A stretch of DNA of 64,000 nt from Macrostomum hystrix. Its lineage: Eukaryota; Platyhelminthes; Macrostomidae. Of the stretch, positions 12,738 through 22,899 are shown one piece after another. Positions within the stretch are counted from its first letter, which is position 1. Each line of letters opens with the position of its first letter. Position numbers and translations under genes: made by a program. Where the stretch lies: contig CATNEN010000038.1 of NCBI GenBank assembly GCA_950097015.1, positions 26,077,001-26,141,000 on the forward strand, read 5' to 3'. A model generated the notes under the pieces. The model ran no database searches. It worked only from the letters and a program-made list of their open reading frames with translations, and had not been told where the DNA came from.

Positions 12738-13082
12738 ATGTCTAAAAGCAAAGTGACCAAAGTAAGAGCGAAGGAAAAGTTCTTATCAGCAAAGCCGGCT
12801 TCAGTGAGACAGAAGGAGAGGAAAAGAAAGTGTACAGGCAAAGCAGCGATGCTAGAGGCCAAACAGATAACGATCCACTGGGCTGATCGCTTTAAAAGGC
12901 TTGCTAGCGCTCCGACACTGATTGTTCACCTCTCTATGATTTTACTAGTGTACATGGCTCGCTTACTTGTTGAATTGCCTTTAAGACAGGTGGAGAGAGG
13001 GGTTGAACGGGGCTGTGCATTGTGCACTTGCTATACAGCCGTTGCTGATGATTATAGACTGCTTGTTTCACTCATGCGCTGA
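12738..13082 (+). CDS. Hypothetical small basic protein, divergent from PLC-gamma
   Basis: ATG at 12738 opens a 114-residue frame whose first 45 residues are strongly basic (many Lys/Arg, start MSKSKVTKVRAKEK), followed by a hydrophobic stretch around residues 62-78. It starts about 150 bases from the PLC-gamma ATG on the opposite strand, so a shared bidirectional promoter is possible. I do not recognise a family. It could be a first exon, or chance: the composition changes abruptly after residue 45 and no poly(A) signal was noted nearby. Confidence 0.25.
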   Translation: MSKSKVTKVRAKEKFLSAKPASVRQKERKRKCTGKAAMLEAKQITIHWADRFKRLASAPTLIVHLSMILLVYMARLLVELPLRQVERGVERGCALCTCYTAVADDYRLLVSLMR

Positions 13083-13720
13083 TGATAGTTCGTTGGCTCT
13101 GTAAACATCCTGTACTAGGCAGCCAGAAATCATATTTCGACTCGGGACTATATTTTAAACTCGCATTTGGTCCTAGTTTATTTTACTTACACCGAGCGAC
13201 AGTAAATTTGATCATGCCGATTGTACCAGCTTTGAAATGTTAGTTTGGACCCATCAGAAATTATGTGTTCGCTATTAAGAGTTTTTTTTCAACATTTAGT
13301 GATGATATTTTTGTTTATAGAAGTTCTATAAATATATATTTAGCCCGTGCTTAGAAAGCATTAGTGAGCGAATATGAAGAACTTTTTTGAAAAGCATCGC
13401 CTAATAGTTTTTATTTTAATTTAATGGGTCTTAAAGGACGGGCTAAGAAATTTGCTTGCTGCTTATGGATACATTTTTTGGTAGATTTTTCTTAAAAGAC
13501 ACATTCACTGAAGGCTGCATTTACTTGAATTAAGCTTGCGCATAATTAATATATTTGAAAAATGACTCGAGCACTATTCTTTAGAAATTCATCATTGAGT
13601 GCAGTATCTAAAATACAATACTAGTAGTTGGTTTTGTAGTATTATATACTCGTACGATATACTATGAAGTTTACTTGACTCAAAAAGCTTATATTGTACA
13701 TTGGCTACTAGCTTATTATT

Positions 13721-13726
13721 TTTATT
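13721..13726 (-). terminator. Poly(A) signal AATAAA for the 13819-14403 gene
   Basis: On the minus strand AATAAA lies about 93 bases past the stop codon of the secreted-protein gene, a usual spacing for a short 3' UTR. Confidence 0.5.
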
Positions 13727-13818
13727 TCCACTTTTACACCATGATACAATACACTGCAGCTCTCAATTGTTTCAAGGATAGTTTAATTTTAAGCTCAGGT
13801 CCGACTCCCTCTGCTGCT

Positions 13819-14403
13819 CTAGAATAATTCAGCCTCCATCAACATGGACTCGTCGGCCTCATCCTCAGCATCCTGGCTGGCCGGACGACGACGTCCCCTT
13901 CCACCGGCTTCGCTAGGGCGCTCCTTCTTCTTCTTGTCCTTCTTCTTCGATTCCTTCTCCTTCTTTGCAGACCAAAGCGAACGCCTGGCGTCCTTGCTGT
14001 AAGCGTACTGCGTCTTGGCTCGCGTGGGGGCGCCGCTGTCAGAGAATGTCACCTCCAGCTGGTCCTTGAACTTCAGCATGCGAGCCTCGACATCGCGAGT
14101 AATTAACAGCACGTCGTTCTTTACCAGCATGGTGATGTTGTCGGCTGACCTGTTGAAGAACTGGGCCAGGCTTGACTTCAGTTCAGCTAGGCTGCTGTTG
14201 GCACTCACATTGAAGGTGCGGAAGTAAGGATGCGGCTCGTCCACCTTGCGCACAAGCAGATAGGTGCGGTTGTAGCGCGTTGTGTTCAGCCTACCAGTGC
14301 TGCCGTTGTTGATGCGCTGTCTTCGGCTGCGCCAGGCGTCAGTGCAGCCGATCAGGCAGATCGCGGCCACCAGAAGAATCAGAAAAGTCGCGAAGGACTT
14401 CAT
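13819..14403 (-). CDS. Secreted, N-glycosylated protein with Lys-rich tail, unknown function
   Basis: Single exon of 194 residues. Residues 1-23 form a clear signal peptide (MKSFATFLILLVAAICLIGC, then TDA). Residues 30-95 hold about seven N-glycosylation sequons (NGS, NTT, NRT, NVS, NSS, NRS, NIT). Residues 45-125 alternate short hydrophobic strands and one helix, which could be a ubiquitin/doublecortin-like beta-grasp fold, but this is a guess from pattern only. Residues 145-165 are a dense Lys/Glu run, then an Arg-rich patch, then an acidic C-terminus ending in ELF. ATG at 14403 is the only sensible start because it precedes the signal peptide. An AATAAA lies downstream on the same strand. 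Probably secreted or lumenal; the family is not recognised. Confidence 0.75.
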   Translation of the reverse strand: MKSFATFLILLVAAICLIGCTDAWRSRRQRINNGSTGRLNTTRYNRTYLLVRKVDEPHPYFRTFNVSANSSLAELKSSLAQFFNRSADNITMLVKNDVLLITRDVEARMLKFKDQLEVTFSDSGAPTRAKTQYAYSKDARRSLWSAKKEKESKKKDKKKKERPSEAGGRGRRRPASQDAEDEADESMLMEAELF

Positions 14404-15370
14404 TGCTGCTTTGTTATCAAAGAATTTTTTTCGACTTGGAAACTTGTTTTTAAGATTCGTTGGTCTTCGACTTCAGCTCATTAAATAATGAATTTATGCT
14501 GTTCTTTTTCCGCTGAGCTGATAACCCCAGTGCGGGAGATAAGGGATTTGCCGTTTTGTGTGAGTTCTCACTTTATTATTTGATGTCTTGGAAATCAGTG
14601 CTGCATTATCTCAAGCGTTCATGCTGTGCTTTGCAGTTGTTTAACGAGTGCCTTAGTCAGCTTGTTTCTTCAAATAAGCCTAGAGTGACCCAAGGCTCAG
14701 GTTAAATAGATAATAAATGAGCTTGCTTGCTTTCAATGCCCATGCCAGTACGTTGATATCTGGCCTTCTAAAAGGTGGAAATTTGTTACTCCTTTTAGAA
14801 TCGACAACGTTTCAAGTTGCGATTCAAAACAGCAGGAATTACATAAAAGGAAAATTAAAGGCATGACACTATTAGATCATGAAATAAAATTTTGATAGCA
14901 CATGCCTCTTATCATGTGACGTTTTTTACTGATCATGTCAAATCTCTAGACTTGCGTTGCAGTAACTTGTGTTATTTACATATAGACAAGAAAAATGTTC
15001 ATACGATCGCACATTTTGTTAGGGATACCAACATTTTACTGCTCCGCTTTGACTGCCCCACACCCAGAGATAATTATAACAAAAATCTAATCATCAAATG
15101 GTCTTGATCAAATTAACAAGTTTTCACTTGGGTACTCGAATGACACTCAAATAAATAACCGGATAATAGATCTCTCAATTTGTGCTGAATAAATCAATAA
15201 ATAGCTACGAGCCCGTAGCTCGTAGAATGTTTTGCCATCAAAGGACTATTTTTTATGCAATCAACTAATTGAAGGGGCCATTATTGTCGTCGCTAATCAT
15301 ATTATCCCTGACTTGTAATAAATTATTAGACCAACTCCAAACACATTAGCTCTCATCCAGCTTTCCGATT
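14404..15370. other. Intergenic AT-rich spacer between divergent genes
   Basis: This spacer lies between the start of the minus-strand secreted protein and the start of the plus-strand TRP-like gene, so it should hold both promoters. I see no open frame with coding character, no RNA gene and no tandem array in it. Confidence 0.5.
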
Positions 15371-15373
15371 TTG

Positions 15374-15379
15374 TATAAA
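15374..15379 (+). promoter_or_regulatory. TATA-like box (TATAAA) upstream of the TRP-like gene
   Basis: TATAAA lies about 58 bases upstream of the preferred ATG (15433). Position fits a core promoter, but in AT-rich DNA such matches are common, so this is weak evidence. Confidence 0.25.
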
Positions 15380-15432
15380 ATCTGCTTTGTTGAAGAACTG
15401 ATGTCATCGAATTGCAGATCAAAGGAGGTGAA

Positions 15433-17310
15433 ATGGCCGATCAACTATCGCTTCAATCTTTCGGCGATGCATCCGATGCAAAGAAAAGCACAAAGCATGG
15501 CCACAATTCTCGAGACAAGTTGAAACCAACGGTAAATCCATTGGAAAGTTTTTATTCGAGCAGATGGGACGCATTTGAAAGGCTGCTCGATAGTCTGAAA
15601 TCTGTTTGCGAGGCGCGAGACATGCTGTTACCAGACTTTGCGGTTGAAGCGGCCTCACTTCGCTACGGAAGTGAACAGTCTCTAATTGACATTAATGTGA
15701 GAAGGAAGATAACCAAGGATTTATCATTGACACCTTTAGTTGAAGTGCTAATTAGCCGAAGAAGCAAATTCATTCGGTCAGCTCTGAAGTTTATAATCGG
15801 AAATGACTCAAGTGCTAGAGAAGCGACCGTCTGCCGTGCCAGATTTACACTTTTCCAACTAGTTGACTTCTGTCGCTGCTTTGAAGAACTGGAAGGTCAG
15901 ATTGCTGAGCTATTTCTGCAGCTGGCCGAGGAACAAAATGAATTCTGCGTCAGCTTGCTGAATGTCGAGGTTGCGAAGGAATCGGTAACTCCACTTGAGT
16001 ACGCTTCAGTGTGGAAGTGCTTTCACCTAGCCAGAGCTTTCATAGACACTCGGGGGTACTTGAAGGAGACTGCGGTATCGGAACAGGATGACCGGCTAGT
16101 CATCGACCGCTTCGATCTAACGAGATATCGCTGGCTTACAGGCGAAAGATTCGCGAAGTCTCCGTTTCTTCAGCTGGGCTGCGCAACCGCTCGTGTACTT
16201 GGCGATGAAATTCCGACTGGGCTCGCAAGCTTCTATGATTGTCCAGCCGTTCAGGGTTACCTGGCCAGCATTCAGACGAGCCGATTCATATCAACAAATT
16301 CTGCGTATTACATCATGGCTGCCTACTTGGTTTTCTACCCACTGTACACCGTTACCCTCACTACCAGGCTGTTCACGGGTGGTCACTTCAGTCCGAACTC
16401 AGTGCTGAGGGTGGCCGGGGAAGCAAACAATTCGATATCCTACCTGTCGCAGATGCCGCAGCAGCTATTTAGCTTCCTAATCGGCATGTACTACCTTCGA
16501 GTGTTATGTCAGATACTGTCAATCAACCTGGCAGCCATTTTACTGCTCCTTTCATACTTGGCAAACGGGCGCCTACCAGAACCTTCGCGCCGACGCTGGC
16601 TACCGCTTCATTGGTTGCGTAGCCTGTTGGCCTTTAGTAGTGACATTCGCGAAGGCATGTGTCTGGCGTGCGGCCTGCATCAGACTGTCTCTCTGGTGCT
16701 GGAGTTTGAACTAACTGAGCCTAATTATATCTCCATAGCCGGAGAGCTGCTTGTCGATCCCAAGAAACTAAAGATTTTTTTCACGCTGCATATTTTATTT
16801 CTAATGATGATGATGCTGTTCTTCGTCGATGACCTAGCCTCACACTACAAGGTCTTCTTCTACCTCATTCATAGCCTGCAAGAGTCGATGAAGGTTTTCT
16901 ACATAATCCTGGCTCCGGTAGTTTTTTTGTGCCTAACTCTAATAGTTTGCCATCCATTCTCTCAGGTGAATGGTGAAAGCGTGCTCGAAAAAATTGCCGA
17001 CATGATGGTTGACGCCTGTCGATACTCCTTTAGTCTCGGCGATTTCACTAGCTCTACCAACTATCTGATCTTGTGGGGCCAGCCAGTGGTTTATTTAATG
17101 GTTTCCCTGTTCCTGGTTAACTTTTGCATCGCTTTGCTGACTCAACGAATCTCTCTAATGTGCGAGCGAACCGAACTTCGTCAGCTGATGCGAGCTGTCG
17201 ATTTGCACCATCAGGGATCGTTGGCTGTGCAGCATTTACTGAAATGCTTGTCGTTCAACGAAACAAAGAAACTGATTGTGGAGAATGTGCGACTCAGGTG
17301 CCTTGCCTAA
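15433..17310 (+). CDS. TRP-family cation channel, TRPA-like, short N-terminus, single exon
   Basis: One uninterrupted frame of about 625 residues. An upstream in-frame ATG exists at 15412, but 15433 has the better context and follows a splice-acceptor-like TTGCAG. The first ~285 residues are cytoplasmic; residues around 200 (TPLEYASVWKCFHLARAF) look like a degenerate ankyrin repeat. About six membrane segments follow: near residues 290-312, 340-358, 362-380, 444-465, 488-508 and 548-570. Between the last two lies a pore-like YSFSLGDF, matching the LGD selectivity-filter style of TRPA channels, and S6 (PVVYLMVSLFLVNFCIALL) resembles TRPA S6. Known TRPA proteins have many ankyrin repeats and about 1100 residues, so this is either a very short paralogue or a divergent TRP. 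The lack of introns is odd beside intron-rich neighbours. The C-terminus may be incomplete: another frame stays open from about 17298 to 17406. Confidence 0.65.
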   Translation: MADQLSLQSFGDASDAKKSTKHGHNSRDKLKPTVNPLESFYSSRWDAFERLLDSLKSVCEARDMLLPDFAVEAASLRYGSEQSLIDINVRRKITKDLSLTPLVEVLISRRSKFIRSALKFIIGNDSSAREATVCRARFTLFQLVDFCRCFEELEGQIAELFLQLAEEQNEFCVSLLNVEVAKESVTPLEYASVWKCFHLARAFIDTRGYLKETAVSEQDDRLVIDRFDLTRYRWLTGERFAKSPFLQLGCATARVLGDEIPTGLASFYDCPAVQGYLASIQTSRFISTNSAYYIMAAYLVFYPLYTVTLTTRLFTGGHFSPNSVLRVAGEANNSISYLSQMPQQLFSFLIGMYYLRVLCQILSINLAAILLLLSYLANGRLPEPSRRRWLPLHWLRSLLAFSSDIREGMCLACGLHQTVSLVLEFELTEPNYISIAGELLVDPKKLKIFFTLHILFLMMMMLFFVDDLASHYKVFFYLIHSLQESMKVFYIILAPVVFLCLTLIVCHPFSQVNGESVLEKIADMMVDACRYSFSLGDFTSSTNYLILWGQPVVYLMVSLFLVNFCIALLTQRISLMCERTELRQLMRAVDLHHQGSLAVQHLLKCLSFNETKKLIVENVRLRCLA

Positions 17311-17982
17311 ACCTGCAAGCATAGGACCAATCCGTGAGCCGCTACACGACATGCTGCTGCTCAAGCTGCAGGGACCGCGTAGGCGAGGCCAAGGGCGAAC
17401 GGCATGATTTCCTGACCGGCTTCTGAGAGATGCTGGCGACCCGGACCAAGCTAGCGGATGTGACTTTTTTAGGTCGTTGGCCCAGAGACGCGCTCTCTGA
17501 CTTCTTCCCCCCTTCTAGCCGCTGCGTGGCTGGCAGGAGCGGTCCTTTGTTGTTGTTGTTGTTGTAAACTGCTATCAGACTCACCAGAAGAGACAAGTGT
17601 GATACCTCTATAGATGTGATATCCAGTGTGATGGCACTTCTTTGTTCAGAAATTAACAGTGTTTTTACTGCACGACATTGAGAGTTCTCTACGAGGTTTT
17701 TTATTATAGAATTGTAGACTGTACGATGTTTCACTTATCTCACCTCACCTTGCTTATTCAGAAACTCAACAAAGAAAAAAAATCAAGAGATATAAATGAA
17801 AATCACGTGTATTGTGACTTTTAACAAAATCTGGTCATCAGACAACTTATTTTATATCGATTTTTTATAAAGTTTTGAACAGAAAGAGAAAAAAACAGAC
17901 AGAACTTAAAGCAGTGTCTCCGATATTTTAGAAATCCTAAATCCTATTAATCTTATTGCAATTGAGTTTTAGTCTCTCACAA

Positions 17983-18759
17983 TCAACTAAACACTGCAGC
18001 AGGCAGCAGCCGTTTTACATTGAGTGAATTCTCAACAAGATATTTTATATTATCCTTGAAGTCAGACTTAATCTTTTGTGTGAGGAACTTAATCTCTGAC
18101 TGAGTCATATGACTTGCCACGGGCCTAAATAGCCAGCGCTCGAAGATAAGCACGTTTCTCACTTTTACGTTGATTTGGCTAATCTCTTCGACTTTGTACT
18201 TTGTCATCTCCATTTTTTCTGAACTGACCTTGTACATCATATCAATTAACACGTCTATATATTGTGCTTTGGCTATGAATATTGGGTGGTAAATGCGGTC
18301 CCTCATTGTCACATCGCTTTCGAAGGTCATCGAGACTGGGCCAATGCGAAGCGGAGACGTGATCTAAATTAATAGGTAGATCGTAGTTTTGCTTAGTTGC
18401 CTAAATGGCTAAAATCAATAACTGGTAAGCCTTTGTATAGTATTTAAAATTGAAGAAATCAGCAGCAGCTTAATCCTAACCTGAACATTGTCCTCCCGAA
18501 TATCTAATCCGATTTCGCCGTGACGCTTAGCACTGGACAGGCCCTTGCAGACGCCGTTTTTTAATTCTGCCACACCTGGATAGGTCTTGCCGCACAAATG
18601 CAATTGAAATTCCACGCTTCGGTCGGGCAGCTTGAGTGGATCTTGATTTGCGAGCTTTAGCCTGGGCCCCAGCGACTTCAATAGGTCGTCTATCATATCA
18701 TTTACATTGTCTCTGATCTGCTTCATTGGTATATTGCGAATCGACGTTGATTCTTTCAT
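17983..18759 (-). CDS. Group-7-allergen-like (BPI/takeout-fold) lipid-binding protein, 2 exons
   Basis: Exons 18759-18481 and 18363-17983 join in phase 0 across a GT-AG intron of 117 bases, giving 219 residues. The pattern resembles the grp7 mite-allergen family: an amphipathic N-terminal helix (VNDMIDDLLKSLG), then DPLKLPD, then the ELKNGVCKGLSSAKRHGEI region, followed by alternating amphipathic strands and a long C-terminal helix (KIKSDFKDNIKYLVENSL). Members of that fold bind hydrophobic ligands in an elongated super-roll. Family proteins are usually secreted, yet no signal peptide is seen here; an upstream exon is possible because a TTCCCAG acceptor sits four bases before the ATG. Moderately sure of the family, sure that the locus codes. 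Confidence 0.65.
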
Positions 18760-19640
18760 TTTACTGGGAACTGAATTGATTATACTCCGAAGTCTATTCT
18801 TGTCTTTTTGACTTTAAAGGTCAGGCTGGCTCAAAGCGATTGTTAGGACTCTTGAACGCCAATGAGTGCGTCATTGGCAAAAGCACGAGTGCGAGAAGCG
18901 CACGAGTGATTTGTGCCATAGACGCACGAGTTGGCGTTTAATAGTCTCATTCTTAATTGATTCTACCATTCTACATTCTGCCCAAAAAATGGGGTTCTAG
19001 CGGGGGTGCGGGGCAGAGCCCCGGGGGCGAAGCCCCCACTATCTAATAACCATAGACTATAGAGAAGAACATAATTTAACCATAGACAATATCAATCCTG
19101 CACGCTCGATATGGTGAGGGAACGGGTTGAGGGAAGAGGTTATATAAAAAAGAAGAAAAAGTTATATAAAAAACACTGGTTGGAGTCCGATCTGGATTTT
19201 TTCGCTATCTTATGAAGTTGCGAGCGATTGACCTCATAAATGATAAAGCATTTCATTTAAGAGTCAAACCGACTCTTAAGTTGAAGTCACTGAGGCAAGT
19301 GACCCAGTTGACGTTATCAATGATCCGACGTCGGGCACGGTGCGCTATGAGACATTGAATTTATATTTGAGTAGCGCCTGATGGCAAGCGAAGAACTAGT
19401 AATAATACATGTACAACTACATTTTCACCCGTTGTTTTGCTTGTTGTCTAAAAATACATTTCGATCCTGCGCCTATTATGCATTAGACCTAGAGGCGACT
19501 TTGCCATAGACTTTGCAATTTTGCACGCTTGAGAATCAAATAAGAATGTATCATTAGAGGTATACAATCGAGACTGATTATGGCACACTTCGAGCATCTT
19601 GACACAGAGATTTTACCACAGATATTTTGAGCGTGCACCA

Positions 19641-19709
19641 ATGATATAGTAATAAACGGCTATGAGTGCTGCAATGATATAGTAATAAACGGCTATGAGT
19701 GCTGCAATG
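19641..19709. repeat. 35-bp tandem duplication
   Basis: Two adjacent copies of ATGATATAGTAATAAACGGC...GCTGCA; the second is also the left arm of the palindrome 19684-19772. Confidence 0.85.
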
Positions 19710-19772
19710 TTTTTAACCGAGGGCGCGTAGCGCCCGAGGTTTAAAACTTTGCAGTACGAATAGCCGTTTATC
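19684..19772. repeat. Long imperfect palindrome centred on GGGCGCGTAGCGCCC
   Basis: Left arm AATAAACGGCTATGAGTGCT pairs with the right-arm AGTACGAATAGCCGTTTAT; inner arms are AACC/GGTT and GAGGGCGCG/CGCCC. Could extrude a large hairpin. Confidence 0.8.
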
Positions 19773-20617
19773 ACTGGCATTGTATACTTTTGGACCACAG
19801 ACAGTTGGGGCGTGCAACAATCAGTCTCACGGAGCGGATATAGCCAGCGGTCTCGCGGGGCGTGCAGCAATCGATTATTTTGTCGATTGGTGCACGCCCG
19901 AAATGTCTATGGTCCAAAAGTAGACCGCCTGACTTAGGGCAGCAAGAGAACTCAGTTTGGGGAAGGCTGTAAGACAGCGAGACGAGCCGTGGCATTACCG
20001 GGCTGCCTAGAACCATATGTCCAAGAACGGCACCGTCAGTCGACGCGTCTAACTGTGCGAAGTAACTATACCCCGAAGTAACTATACCTGTGAGATTATC
20101 GTTATTTTGTCGATTGGTGCACGCCCGAAATGTCTATGGTCCGAAAGTAGACCGCCTGACTTAGGACTGTGGCTTCAGACCCCGCATAGTGTGGGCGAAA
20201 TAATCCGATACAGTAATACAGTAATGAATGGCTATTCGATCACTCGTAGCCTCATTAATTCATTACTTATGCATTGTATCGGCTTTCCGTTGGTGACCCA
20301 GGGGCATAGACAATTGACAACTGAAATACTCTTATGCAAAACAGAAATTAAAAACAACCTAATTGTTTCTTTGCACTATTTTTAGTGTTAATGTTATTAT
20401 TGCAGCTGACTGATATCGCAGTTAAAGTACTTTTATATATGGATAAGATAAATGTAAACACGTATACATTGACAATGCTATACAAATGACAGTATAAAAT
20501 GGAAGACTCGAAAAGACTCGGAAAGGCAGATAAAAATCTGGTGATCTACTCACTAGTAATTCATATTTGGAAACTATTAATATCTCATGTTCTTAAAAAC
20601 TTTGCATGAATATTAAT

Positions 20618-21053
20618 TCATGCAAACTTAATTATCACCATCAATATACCAAGAACCACGAGAAAAAGTAGGACGGAGCTCTTCGTTTCTTGAGAAACTT
20701 GTGAAAGGCATATTTTCAGAACTCTGAGCTGAGCGACCAGCAAACAGCGGTTAAAGGGCATTACAGTCTGAGCCTCCGCTAAAAACTTAATATGAGCTAG
20801 ATCGCTGGCTACTTCATCAATGTAGCTCGTATACTCCTTCAATGATCAGATATTGGGCGGTAGATTGTTGGAAGAAATTCATTCGTGAAAAAATGAAGCA
20901 CCTGACTTGTATAAACTTGACCGAGGCGAATTTTAGAACTGTGAGAAACCTAATCGCCGCTTTTTCCTGTAGGTTTGGAGAAGACAATTCATTCCTGTAA
21001 ATGAAGGAATAAAAAGTAAGCCACCATTCTAAAATACTATGATGCGTTGTCAC
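20618..21053 (-). CDS. Possible exons of a small tail-anchored protein
   Basis: A 74-residue frame starting at 20842 ends in a hydrophobic segment (SVLLFLVVLGILMVIIKF) three residues from the stop, the layout of a tail-anchored membrane protein. An overlapping open stretch just upstream (21000-20890) follows an ATTTACAG acceptor and could be a preceding exon. I cannot fix a join or recognise a family. It may be chance. Confidence 0.25.
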
Positions 21054-21319
21054 GTCTTATAAAAACTTTAGGACCTTTATTTAACGAACTGAAATACAAG
21101 CTGCTTTTTTGTTTGCACGAGATGTATTGGATTTTATTTTAGTTATATACTTGTAAAATGAGTATAAAATGGCTTTCGAATTCAACACATGCATTACCTA
21201 AGGACGAGCTGTGTGTTAGCTGTTTGCTTTTAACAAATTCCCTGCTTAATTTCTTCATTAGAAATCGGTAAGCGACATGCAAAAGGTTTCATTTATTGAT
21301 TTATTGATTGCATAAAAAA

Positions 21320-21592
21320 ATAATAGCTGGAGGGCTGCGGGCAATGGCACATCAATTAGTGACACAAGACCAGCAGCCAGCGATGAGGCAATTCTGCCCA
21401 TTTCGCTGACTCCTGCTCTGCTCTGACTTTCTCATCTTCAGGCAGTGCAAACTTTCACTGTGCCTTGGAGGTTGGCTCTCAGCCCCCAAGCCTTCTCTCC
21501 GCGGCTAAATTATGTGGCCTCGCCGCGGAATCGAGCTCAGGGACCTTGGTGCTTGAGGCAAATGCGTTAAGCGCCCTGCCACTGACCCCCTA
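21320..21592 (-). mobile_element. SINE-B copy, full or nearly full
   Basis: Tail AATAATAGCTGGAGGGCTGC at left, body with CAGGCAGTGCAAACTTTCAC and CTTGGAGGTTGGC, head at right with GCCGCGGAATCGAGCTCAGG and GCGTTAAGCGCCCTGCCACT. Ends about 20 bases before the lectin ATG. Confidence 0.8.
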
Positions 21593-21612
21593 ATTTGATT
21601 GCATCGACAGAC

Positions 21613-22620
21613 ATGCCATTCAGGCTGCTAATTTGCTTGATTTTCAATGGCGCTACATTCATCGCTTGGTCACTCGCCTGTTTGGTCGAAGTCGCGGCAG
21701 CGCCAGATCGATGTCCGTCACCGTTTCGAGACGAATCCGGCGATGGGCACAGACCCCCAATTTGCTTGCTCTTTTCTAGCGCTGACAGCCAAGCTGACTT
21801 TTGTTCAGCGGAGTCTCACTGCAACAACATCACCCCAGGAGCTCGCCTGCTGGCTGACTGGCCAATTGTTGAATCGCTGCTCGTCAGACGCACTTTGGGT
21901 TCCACAGGCGGTTCTGTCAACTCTTTTTGGCTGGGTGCTAGTAACTTGCTAGCCGGTGCTTGGACACTAACCAATGGTCTCAAACTGCCCAGAGACAACT
22001 CTACTGCAGCTATTCTGTCAACTGTGGGCGATGGGGGCAGTGTTAATATCAGCATCGCTCGATGCGTTCTGATCGAAGACTACTCTACCACACCTCCCCG
22101 GCCGGAGAGAGTCTGGCGATTGTCTGTCAGCGAGTGTCGGGAACGAAGACGCTTTCTCTGTCATTATGCAACAGCAGAGGACGAAGCATCTGGGAAAACC
22201 GCTTCAAGGGTAGATCGTTTTTTTAGAATTTTTTTAGATTATGATGTCAGGCTTTTAAATGTAGTCCTTTGTCCACAGTGCGTTATAAATATCCCCTGAA
22301 TCCATAGTATCATCCCAAAACTTGTGTTGCAGAGACAACATTTTTCCGGTGTCATGGTTCTGACGCCCATCTCTAGGCTTATAACTCGAGAGCAGGACTA
22401 CTACTGCTTTAGTGACTATTTTGCTGCAAAGGTGAAGAGTAGCCATCGCCGTGACATCATAAACTGCGCGAGCCTCTGCAACAGAATTGAAAGATGCGTT
22501 GCATGTATGTTTAATGCTAAACGCGGTAAATTCAGGTTGCTGATCTACACTGATGCTACAGTCGGGCTTGAGCTGGGTGACCCGAGCGAGACCTGGCTTA
22601 AGTATTTAAAGAAAAGTTAA
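21613..22620 (+). CDS. Secreted C-type lectin-like protein with PAN/apple-like C-terminal domain, 2 exons
   Basis: Exons 21613-22209 and 22333-22620 join in phase 0 (GGGTAG donor, TTGCAG acceptor), giving about 294 residues. Residues 1-30 are a signal peptide. Residues ~33-190 carry C-type-lectin hallmarks: CPSPF, SFWLGA (the WIGL-like core), WTLTNG and the closing WRLSVSECRERRRFLCHY. The usual calcium-binding EPN/QPD and WND triplets are not seen, so sugar binding of the classical kind is doubtful. Exon 2 has a PAN/apple-like Cys pattern (CASLCNRIERCVACMFN), with the last expected Cys replaced. Such mosaics act outside the cell in adhesion or recognition. The ATG at 21613 is preferred; it follows a SINE-B copy by about 20 bases and an AG acceptor by two. 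Confidence 0.75.
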
Positions 22621-22899
22621 TTATCTGAACTTCTCAAGCAGTTTCTGCTTCAGACTAACGAGCTTCTACGAAATATATAAGAAAATTGCAACTTAGACTG
22701 AAAAGTGCAGCTTCACGTGTCTGTGCATAATTTTTTGCTTAGTAAGGCACGACGCACACGCAAACAGAAACAGAAATTGAAACAGTATAATTGTTCCTTT
22801 AAAAAGTGAATAAAATCTTAAAATAAAATATATTGCGCGTATTACAGTTCCGTAAACAGATTTTACGACTTCAATGAACGTAGGACGTTTCATTTTCAT

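Larger units (their letters stand above)
18840..20300. other. Palindrome-rich, non-coding island (possible non-autonomous element)
   Basis: Contains several inverted repeats: AACGCCAA...TTGGCGTT spanning about 18856-18940; a GC hairpin around 19000-19042 (GGGGCAGAGCCCC then GGGGGCGAAGCCCCC); a long imperfect palindrome 19684-19772 centred on GGGCGCGTAGCGCCC; and CCGATACA...TGTATCGG at about 20197-20281. A 35-bp tandem duplication lies at 19641-19709 and a direct repeat of about 63 bp at 19874-19937 and 20103-20166. The word CATAGAC occurs seven times on the two strands. I see no protein-coding frame. Composition differs sharply from the AT-rich flanks. Confidence 0.6.

Noticed and set aside
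17342-17734. 130-codon minus-strand frame between the TRP-like and group-7-like genes
   Set aside because: Poly-Asn run and mixed composition, no splice or poly(A) context; plus strand has a competing short frame. Not supported enough to annotate.
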